Source: Rhodobacterales bacterium (GTDB lineage: Bacteria > Pseudomonadota > Alphaproteobacteria > Rhodobacterales > Rhodobacteraceae). Taken from it: DNA of 11,745 bases. The stretch covers positions 1 through 11,745 of the forward strand of contig JAAFIJ010000054.1 of assembly GCA_013298675.1 (NCBI GenBank), written 5' to 3'. The position numbers and the translations under genes are program-made. Below are positions 6,477-11,745 of the stretch, in pieces. The stretch's first letter is position 1. Every line of letters begins with the position of its first letter. The notes under the pieces are model-generated. The model ran no database searches. It saw only the letters and a program-made list of their open reading frames with translations, and had not been told where the DNA came from.

Positions 6477-7199
6477 ATGTGCGCATATCAAATTTTGGGC
6501 GAACATCGTCCGGGCAAATGGCTGGTCACTTGTGATCACGCAGAAAACCACGTGCCCGCTGCGATCAACGGCGGTGATCTGGGCATCGAAGCACAGGATA
6601 TGGCGCGTCATATCGCCTATGATGTCGGCGCGGCAGGCTTGGCGCGGGCCTTGGGTGAACTGCTGAACAGCCCGGTGATCATGTCAGGCGTTTCGCGGTT
6701 GGTGATCGACCCCAATCGCGGCGAAGACGATCCGACCTTAGTGATGAAGCTTTATGACGGCACCATCATTCCGGCAAACCGCAATGTCGATGCGGCAGAG
6801 ATAGAGCGGCGGCTTGATCTGTTTTACCGCCCTTATCATCAGGCCTACGCCCGGCTTGCCGCCCGCCAAGAGGGCACCATCATTGTGGCGGTCCACTCCT
6901 TTACGCCCTGTCTTCAGGCGCGCGCGCCGCGTCCTTGGCATGTTGGGGTGCTGTACAGTCACTTGGATGTGGGTCTGTCGCGCCGCTTGATTGCCCGTTT
7001 GCAGCAGGAAACTGATCTGTGCGTGGGCGACAACGAACCTTATTCGGGCCATCTTCCAGGTGATGCGATTGATCGCCATGCCCTTGGGATGGGTCGGGAA
7101 AACGTGCTGATAGAGGTCAGAAATGATCTGATTTGCACCGAAAGTCAGCAAATTGAATGGGCGAATCGATTGGCCAAGTGTTTGGTTGAAATTGCCTGA
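6477..7199 (+). CDS. N-formylglutamate amidohydrolase family protein
   Basis: A 240-residue member of the N-formylglutamate amidohydrolase (FGase) family, of the shorter 'predicted' branch often seen in Rhodobacterales. Likely metal-site and active-site segments are CDHAENHVP (19-27), RLVIDPNR (74-81), HSFTP (140-144), DNEPYSG (185-191) and IEVRND (212-217). The classic enzyme hydrolyses N-formyl-L-glutamate to formate and glutamate at the end of a histidine degradation route. No hut gene is next to it here, so the true substrate is uncertain. The start at 6477 is chosen because a stop in frame lies at 6450-6452 and AAAGG precedes the ATG. No signal peptide is visible, so it is cytoplasmic. 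No strong terminator follows. Confidence 0.85.
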   Translation: MCAYQILGEHRPGKWLVTCDHAENHVPAAINGGDLGIEAQDMARHIAYDVGAAGLARALGELLNSPVIMSGVSRLVIDPNRGEDDPTLVMKLYDGTIIPANRNVDAAEIERRLDLFYRPYHQAYARLAARQEGTIIVAVHSFTPCLQARAPRPWHVGVLYSHLDVGLSRRLIARLQQETDLCVGDNEPYSGHLPGDAIDRHALGMGRENVLIEVRNDLICTESQQIEWANRLAKCLVEIA

Positions 7200-7283
7200 A
7201 CTTCGGCAGGTTGATCGCAGCGACGAAACAATGGCCCAAGTCTATGCGGACTTTTGTCGAAATTGTGGCAAAATCTGGGAGCA

Positions 7284-7394
7284 TTTGACAGATATCATTT
7301 AATGATGCTGAACTCCGCAAGAATGGTCTGAACCGGCTTTGACACGCCTGCGGGGCAGTTTTGCAGGCATAATCAAAGGCGAAATTTGACAGAT
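7284..7394 (+). repeat. Paired TTTGACAGAT repeats upstream of the RTX gene
   Basis: The 10-base word TTTGACAGAT occurs at 7284-7293 and 7385-7394, exactly 101 bases apart. Each contains a perfect TTGACA -35 box. A hairpin, GCCTGC (7346-7351) with GCAGGC (7363-7368), lies between them. Neither copy has a good -10 box at 16-18 bases. They may be promoter parts or binding sites for a regulator of the RTX gene, or chance. The rest of the 7200-7457 spacer holds only a weak hairpin at 7238-7253 followed by TTT. Confidence 0.35.
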
Positions 7395-7457
7395 CAAAGT
7401 GGGTTATTGAGGTCTGGGTGCCATCCGCGTCGGGCCGTATGTGAATAGGAAGTTGAA

Positions 7458-9035
7458 ATGCTAGAGTTGTTGTTTTTGCCGATTTTGATTGCAGTCGGTT
7501 TGTTTGCCACTTTTTCCGGTGACAGTGCGCCTGACGAAGAAGAAGAGCCGGACGAGGTGACACAAGAGGGAAGTGATACCGCCGACACCTTGCTCGGCGA
7601 TGATCGCCGCGACATCATCAACGGCAACGACGGCGATGATCGGATCATCAGCGCGGATGCAGCAGACACTATCTCGGGTAACCTTGGTGATGACGCGCTG
7701 TTCGGCGGCTACGGTGCGGATGAAGCATACGGCGGCTTTGGCCTTGATCAGCTTTATGGCGGCGGGGGTGAGGACACATTGCTTGGCGGTGACGGCAACG
7801 ATTCAATCTGGGGCGCCAGCGGCATCGATTCTATCTTTGGTGGTGACGGAAACGATGTTGTGTTGCTGAACGGTGGGAACGGCAGCGATAACATCACGCT
7901 TGGATTGGGCGATGATATTGTGCGTGGCGCAGGCGCCAGCCCGTCGACGGACGGTGTCTCGGCCCATGGTGGGGACGGTAATGACGACCTCTTCCTTGGC
8001 ACAGGCAATGACACGCTGTTCGGGGATTTGGGCGATGATGTCATCTACGGCGGTGCTGGGGCTAACCTGCTCTATGGTGGATTTGGAAATGATTTTCTTA
8101 CCGCTCGTGACGATACAGGTGCCACTGCAAGCAATCTTCAGGGTGGCGACGGCGATGACACTTTGCGCGCGGTCACGGGTGACCACACGCTGTCAGGTGG
8201 CGCAGGCGACGATTCCTTTAGCGTGCTTGCCGCTTCTGGCTCAACGGATCTGGTGACGATTGCCGATTTTAACCCTGCAGAAGACATCTTGCAGCTTTCG
8301 GCGCAAGATGGGTCCTTTGCCCCGGTTTACGCTCTGCGTGCAGCTGGCAACGGAACGGATACCATTGTCAGCTTGAATGGCAGTGATGTCGCTGTTTTGC
8401 AAGATATCCTGCCCGGAGCGGTCACCCCTGGCAGCGTATTGGTTGAACGGGGGAATAGTGGCCTGCCGATTGAGGGCACAAGCGGCAATGACGGCTTGGT
8501 CGGTACCGGCGCGGATGAACAAATAAACGGTCTTGACGGCAACGATTCCCTTGATGGTCGGATCGGCGACGATGAAATCCTTGGCGGCAATGGCGACGAT
8601 CGCCTGACAGGCGGCAGCGGTTTTGACACGCTGATAGGCGGCGCTGGCGACGATACTTTGGCTGGCGCCAGTACAAATGTCACAGACGGGCGCGCTGACA
8701 ACTTGTTTGGGGGTGTTGGTGACGACGTGTTGCTTGGCGATGCGGGCGACGTGATGGATGGTGGCGCGAACGTCGACAGCTACCGCGTCACGGCTGCCTC
8801 TGGCGATGAGGGGGTCACCATCGTGCTCGAACCGGGCGAGACAGTCCAGGTTGCTTTCGACGGTGCAACTGCCGCGACGCAACTGATCCTGCGTCAGGTT
8901 GGCACGACGGTCACTGCGTCTATTGGGGCACAAGTGATCGCAACGCTGCCGGGCCAAACACTGGCCGCAATTGACGCGGCTGATATCGTTTTGCGGGTCG
9001 ACGGGGCCAATATCGCTTCTATCAAGGCGGCATAA
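7458..9035 (+). CDS. RTX-repeat calcium-binding protein with N-terminal membrane segment
   Basis: A 525-residue, very acidic protein. Residues 4-19 (LLFLPILIAVGLFATF) form a hydrophobic helix with no positive charges before it and no clear cleavage site, followed by an acidic linker (25-33). Two blocks of glycine- and aspartate-rich RTX nonapeptides (GGxGxDxLx) follow, at about 44-255 and 338-437. Clear units are GGGGEDTLL, GGDGNDSIW, GGAGDDSFS, GGNGDDRLT and GGAGDDTLA. Such repeats fold into a calcium-binding parallel beta roll outside the cell. Between the blocks, IADFNPAEDILQLS (268-281) is the motif usually found after the last RTX block of type I secreted proteins. The C-terminal 85 residues are a beta-rich domain without repeats. 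The start at 7458 has AGGAAG upstream. It stands alone, with its own terminator. No type I secretion genes are near. Function is probably surface or extracellular; no catalytic domain is visible. Confidence 0.88.
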   Translation: MLELLFLPILIAVGLFATFSGDSAPDEEEEPDEVTQEGSDTADTLLGDDRRDIINGNDGDDRIISADAADTISGNLGDDALFGGYGADEAYGGFGLDQLYGGGGEDTLLGGDGNDSIWGASGIDSIFGGDGNDVVLLNGGNGSDNITLGLGDDIVRGAGASPSTDGVSAHGGDGNDDLFLGTGNDTLFGDLGDDVIYGGAGANLLYGGFGNDFLTARDDTGATASNLQGGDGDDTLRAVTGDHTLSGGAGDDSFSVLAASGSTDLVTIADFNPAEDILQLSAQDGSFAPVYALRAAGNGTDTIVSLNGSDVAVLQDILPGAVTPGSVLVERGNSGLPIEGTSGNDGLVGTGADEQINGLDGNDSLDGRIGDDEILGGNGDDRLTGGSGFDTLIGGAGDDTLAGASTNVTDGRADNLFGGVGDDVLLGDAGDVMDGGANVDSYRVTAASGDEGVTIVLEPGETVQVAFDGATAATQLILRQVGTTVTASIGAQVIATLPGQTLAAIDAADIVLRVDGANIASIKAA

Positions 9036-9084
9036 CGGCAGACGCAAAACCCAAAATGCTAAGTTGATTGGCATCGAGTTAAAC

Positions 9085-9121
9085 AAAACCCCGGCCTTTC
9101 CATTGGAACGGCCGGGGTTTT
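9085..9121 (+). terminator. Terminator of the RTX gene
   Basis: AAAACCCCGGCC (9085-9096) pairs with GGCCGGGGTTTT (9110-9121). After one mismatch, TTCC and GGAA (9098-9101, 9105-9108) extend the stem. TTTTT ends the right arm, which fits Rho-independent termination, and the A-rich left arm lets it act on both strands. The remaining spacer to 9280 holds a small inverted repeat (GCACAT 9155-9160 with ATGTGC 9168-9173) and the tRNA terminator. Confidence 0.9.
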
Positions 9122-9233
9122 TCAATGTTGGGATGTCTAACGGCAAGTAACCCGGCACATCTTACCCATGTGCTGCACAGACAGTCGGGACCAAGGCGTT
9201 TCTCTGATGCCTGTGGGCCGGCACAAAGGAAGA

Positions 9234-9253
9234 GGACCGCAACGATGCGGTCC
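9234..9253 (-). terminator. Likely terminator of tRNA-Ala
   Basis: GGACCGCA (9234-9241) pairs perfectly with TGCGGTCC (9246-9253) around a four-base loop. It lies 27 bases past the 3' end of the tRNA on the minus strand. The following TCTTCCTTTG is pyrimidine-rich but not a strong U-tract. Confidence 0.6.
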
Positions 9254-9280
9254 AACCAAAACCTGTCTGTGTTGAAAGTT

Positions 9281-9356
<76 letters not shown>

Positions 9357-9396
9357 ATCACATTCACAACGCTGGGCGCGTTGTGGGCGTTGTTTA

Positions 9397-9454
9397 GGGG
9401 AGGGCGCGGTACGGTGCAAGAGCAAAAATGCACCGTTTTCCCGCGCCAATCCCC
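9397..9454 (-). terminator. Nested long hairpin downstream of the FYDLN-acid gene
   Basis: Three nested arm pairs are seen: GGGG (9397-9400) with CCCC (9451-9454), GGCGCGG (9403-9409) with CCGCGCC (9441-9447), and ACGGTGCA (9411-9418) with TGCACCGT (9429-9436). They are joined by short internal loops. It starts seven bases past the stop of the FYDLN-acid gene and about 40 bases before the tRNA. With no U-tract directly after, it may be a terminator or an RNA-stability element. Confidence 0.5.
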
Positions 9455-9460
9455 AAAGAT

Positions 9461-9796
9461 TTACAGTTCTTCTTCGCCGTCTGGCACATCGGCCAGCTCA
9501 TCGAGCGAGACGGTGTCGTCTGCATCATCTTCGAGCAGTTCATCATCCAGCTCTGCATCGTCGGACACGCCGGCGACCAGCAGATCATCGTCTGCTTCCA
9601 GATCATCAACCAGCGCGTCTTCGTCCTTTTCAGGAACGGCACGGCTGATCACAGCCGCAGCCATCTTGCGACGTGCGCTCTCAATATCAACGACTTCGCC
9701 CGTGTAGGGGCTAACAATCGGCGAACGGTTCAGGTCATAAAAGCGTTTACCGGTGGTCGGGCAAATACGCTTCGTGCCCCATTCAGCTTTGGGCAT
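9461..9796 (-). CDS. FYDLN-acid family protein (TIGR02300)
   Basis: A 111-residue protein of the FYDLN-acid family of alphaproteobacteria. The conserved N-terminal part (1-45) reads MPKAEWGTKRICPTTGKRF, then FYDLN at 19-23 and a SPYTGEVV segment (29-36). The rest (about 56-111) is a low-complexity acidic tail rich in aspartate, glutamate and leucine, usual for the family. There is only one cysteine (C12), so a classical zinc ribbon is unlikely. There is no signal peptide. AAGGGAAG lies before the ATG. Its role is not established in the literature as I know it. The gene is divergent from the metallopeptidase gene, with a 131-base spacer, and ends at the nested hairpin 9397-9454. Confidence 0.92.
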   Translation of the reverse strand: MPKAEWGTKRICPTTGKRFYDLNRSPIVSPYTGEVVDIESARRKMAAAVISRAVPEKDEDALVDDLEADDDLLVAGVSDDAELDDELLEDDADDTVSLDELADVPDGEEEL

Positions 9797-9927
9797 GGTC
9801 TTCCCTTTTCAGGTCATTTCCAGAGTCGCGACCGCTTGCCACAGGGGCGCCCAAGTGTCAAAGGGTTTTGCAGCGGTTGCGTGTTTCAGCCATGTGGCTA
9901 TTCTTGCGCCAAGATGCAAGAGGATTC

Positions 9928-10617
9928 ATGCCTGTACTGCCCGGTTCCCCCCCAATTGACGTGACACTGCGCCGCTCGGCCCGTTCCAAGCGGTTTTCGC
10001 TGCGTGTCAGGGCCACGGATGGGCGTGTGACCCTGTCCTTGCCGCTGCGCGCACGCGAATCTGAAGGCATGGCTTTTGTCGCCGCACAGGAAGGTTGGAT
10101 CAGAAACGCCCTGTCCAAGCGTAAAGTTCCGGCCATGATCGCTTTTGGTGCGCAAATTCCATTTGAAGGACAGCTGCGGACGCTGGTCCAAGGGACAGGG
10201 CGCAGCATTCGTCTGGAAGGTGATTCGTTGTTTGTGCCGGGCGATCCGATGCAGGTGCAGGCGCGCGTGAAGGCATGGCTAAAGGTGCGCGCACGCGATC
10301 GCTTGGTGGCAGCATCCGATCATTACGCGGCGGCAGTCGGCCGTAAACTGACCCGGATCACCCTGCGCGATACCCGGTCGCGCTGGGGGTCATGTACGGC
10401 GGATGGGTCACTTATGTATTCGTGGCGTCTAATTATGGCGCCGCCGTCTGTACTGAATTATGTCGCGGCACATGAGGTGGCGCACCTGTTGGAAATGAAT
10501 CACTCTGATCGGTTCTGGGCCGTAGTGACGCAGCTTTACCCCAATTGGCAGGCAGAGCGTGTTTGGTTGCGCAGCCATGGCACAGCGTTGCAAGGCATCG
10601 CTTTCGACACGGATTAG
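9928..10617 (+). CDS. YgjP/DUF45-type zinc metallopeptidase
   Basis: A 229-residue protein of the YgjP-like, SprT-related DUF45 family. The zinc motif HEVAH lies at 182-186, with the third ligand likely H192 in NHSDRFW. The family's SRWGSC motif is at 151-156, in a TRSRWGSCTADGSL stretch, and the typical VLNYVAAHEVAHL run follows. The N-terminal half (DVTLRRSARSKRFSLRVR, 11-28) is also characteristic. The frame opens earlier at 9868, but the start at 9928 is preferred because AGAGGA lies just before it and the family starts here. No signal peptide, so probably cytoplasmic. It sits 56 bases before the GntR gene and may be co-transcribed. The physiological substrate is unknown. Confidence 0.88.
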   Translation: MPVLPGSPPIDVTLRRSARSKRFSLRVRATDGRVTLSLPLRARESEGMAFVAAQEGWIRNALSKRKVPAMIAFGAQIPFEGQLRTLVQGTGRSIRLEGDSLFVPGDPMQVQARVKAWLKVRARDRLVAASDHYAAAVGRKLTRITLRDTRSRWGSCTADGSLMYSWRLIMAPPSVLNYVAAHEVAHLLEMNHSDRFWAVVTQLYPNWQAERVWLRSHGTALQGIAFDTD

Positions 10618-10673
10618 GGCGTTGTGGTGAAGGGGGACTTGACCGCGCAGCCTTGCACTGATTGGCTGGAACA

Positions 10674-11324
10674 ATGCCCATAAAGCCCCGCCTTGCAGAC
10701 CCCAACGCCGCCGCACATGAACGTGTGTACCGCAGCCTGCGCCAGCAGGTCATGCACGGCGAAATGGCGCCTGGACAGCCATTGACGCTGCGCGGGCTGG
10801 CCAAGCAATATGACGTCTCAATGACCCCCGTACGTGAGGCGGCGCGGCGTTTGGTGGCAGAAGGCGCGTTCACCATGTCTTCTTCCGGCCGCATCTCGAC
10901 CCCGGAACTTACGTCAGAGCGGATTGAAGAGCTGGCCTCTATCCGCGCAATGTTGGAACCCGAAATGGCTGCCCGCGCGCTGCCTCGGGCGCATTTTGCG
11001 CTGATTGAACGGTTGACCGCGATCAATGGACTGAACCAAGAGGCGGTGATGAACCAAGATGCCGTCGCTTATGTGCGCAGCAATCTGGAGTTTCACCGCA
11101 CGCTTTATTTGCGTGCACAGACCCCGGCGATGCTAGCAATGATCGAAACGGTTTGGCTGCAACTTGGCCCCACGATGCGCGCGCTGTACCAAAAAATCCG
11201 CAGACGGGAATTGCCACAGCACCACCGCTTGATTTTGGCGGCCCTGCGCGCAGGCGACGAGCCGGGTTTGCGTCTGGCCGTGCGCACCGATGTGACCCAA
11301 GGCCTGCGCCATTTGATTTCCTAA
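10674..11324 (+). CDS. GntR-family transcriptional regulator with FCD domain
   Basis: A 216-residue FadR-subfamily regulator. A winged helix-turn-helix DNA-binding domain covers about 12-78 (VYRSLRQQVMHGEMAPGQPL, then YDVSMTPVREAARRLVAEG at 46-64, the recognition helix region). The FCD ligand-binding domain covers about 83-212. Of the usual metal ligands, histidines 141 and 183/184 are present, but the first position looks like asparagine 137 instead of aspartate and the last looks like aspartate 206 instead of histidine; the alignment is by eye. The ATG at 10674 gives the usual N-terminus, with a weak GGA upstream. It may respond to a small carboxylate or aromatic acid. It precedes a dioxygenase-like gene on the same strand by 71 bases, a likely target, though no operator was identified. 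Confidence 0.9.
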   Translation: MPIKPRLADPNAAAHERVYRSLRQQVMHGEMAPGQPLTLRGLAKQYDVSMTPVREAARRLVAEGAFTMSSSGRISTPELTSERIEELASIRAMLEPEMAARALPRAHFALIERLTAINGLNQEAVMNQDAVAYVRSNLEFHRTLYLRAQTPAMLAMIETVWLQLGPTMRALYQKIRRRELPQHHRLILAALRAGDEPGLRLAVRTDVTQGLRHLIS

Positions 11325-11395
11325 AATCCCAAGTTTTGCTCGACGGAAATCTGATTGTCTCGCGTTAATGGGTCAGTCCCGTGAAAGGAAACCGA

Positions 11396-11745
11396 ATGGC
11401 CGAATTAGATCGTCGCACGTTGTTGCGCGCCCTTGCGCTTGCCCCCGTGGCAAGCCTGATCCCTGCAACCCTGCGCGCAGAGGCAGCCCAAGCCGGGTTG
11501 ATCAGTTCGGACGTCTGCATGCTGTCCAAAGAAGCGACCGAGGGACCGTTTTATGTGGACCCCAAGCTGATCCGCGCAGACATGACCGAGGGCAAGCCGG
11601 GCGTTGCAATGGCGCTGCGTTTGCAAGTCGTCAATGCCGATTGCACCCCGGTTGCGGGTGCGCGCGTTGACGTTTGGCACTGTGATGCCAGCGGCGCCTA
11701 TTCAGGCGTGAAAAACCTAAACGGCGGCGAGGACACTACGGGGCA
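11396..11745 (+). CDS. Intradiol dioxygenase-like protein with Tat signal, N-terminal part (cut by window edge)
   Basis: The first 116 codons of a gene that runs off the right edge. Residues 5-28 look like a twin-arginine signal (DRRTLLRALALAP then IPATLRAEA), so the product is probably exported folded to the periplasm. The TEGPFYVD motif (48-55) and VDVWHCDASGAYSG (91-104) are typical of the intradiol ring-cleavage dioxygenase family (protocatechuate/catechol dioxygenase-like). Tyrosine 102 is the likely first iron ligand; the second tyrosine and the two histidines lie outside the window. Family members cleave catechol-type aromatics with oxygen between the hydroxyl groups, but this exported subgroup has few tested substrates. 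AAAGGAAA lies before the ATG at 11396. The GntR gene upstream may control it. Confidence 0.88.
   Translation, partial: MAELDRRTLLRALALAPVASLIPATLRAEAAQAGLISSDVCMLSKEATEGPFYVDPKLIRADMTEGKPGVAMALRLQVVNADCTPVAGARVDVWHCDASGAYSGVKNLNGGEDTTG

Noticed and set aside
7620..8780. Tandem DNA repeats that could be a CRISPR or satellite array
   Set aside because: The repetition comes from degenerate RTX nonapeptide codons in an intact reading frame; there are no identical repeats with unique spacers.
8241..9158. Long minus-strand open frame opposite the RTX gene
   Set aside because: It is a shadow of the repetitive RTX coding frame; its translation has no recognisable domain and the terminator lies inside it.
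9868..9927. Earlier start of the YgjP-type metallopeptidase
   Set aside because: The added 20 residues have no family match and no ribosome-binding site, while the ATG at 9928 has AGAGGA just before it.

Overview
The window looks like a chromosomal segment of an alphaproteobacterium of the Rhodobacterales (Roseobacter group). This rests on protein character and gene content (moderate G+C, the pyk / small membrane protein / rpmI-rplT / pheST cluster, the FYDLN-acid protein, a VPLPA-CTERM surface protein and an RTX calcium-binding protein). No rRNA is present to confirm it.

Left half (1-6305), mostly minus strand, is a housekeeping cluster. In transcription order it holds pyruvate kinase (pyk), a 74-residue two-helix membrane protein, ribosomal proteins L35 and L20 (rpmI-rplT), a 168-residue DUF4274-like protein, phenylalanyl-tRNA synthetase alpha (pheS) and the N-terminal third of the beta subunit (pheT, cut by the left edge). 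Two features break it up. A plus-strand gene for an exported VPLPA-CTERM protein sits between the DUF4274-like gene and pheS. A 393-base stretch without a convincing gene separates pheS from pheT. Strong hairpin terminators lie after rplT and between the VPLPA-CTERM and DUF4274-like genes.

Right half (6477-11745) is mixed. An N-formylglutamate amidohydrolase-family gene is divergent from pyk, with a perfect 12-base palindrome between them. Next comes a 525-residue RTX-repeat protein with an N-terminal membrane segment, closed by a strong terminator. Then come tRNA-Ala(GGC) and the FYDLN-acid protein on the minus strand, and on the plus strand a YgjP/DUF45-type zinc metallopeptidase, a GntR/FCD regulator and the start of a Tat-signal intradiol dioxygenase-like protein that runs off the right edge.

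Most of the window is ordinary. I found no CRISPR array, insertion sequence, integrase, defence locus or clearly new system. The parts most worth a second look are the membrane-anchored RTX protein, the VPLPA-CTERM gene lodged inside a translation-gene cluster, the pheS-pheT gap, and several structured intergenic elements.
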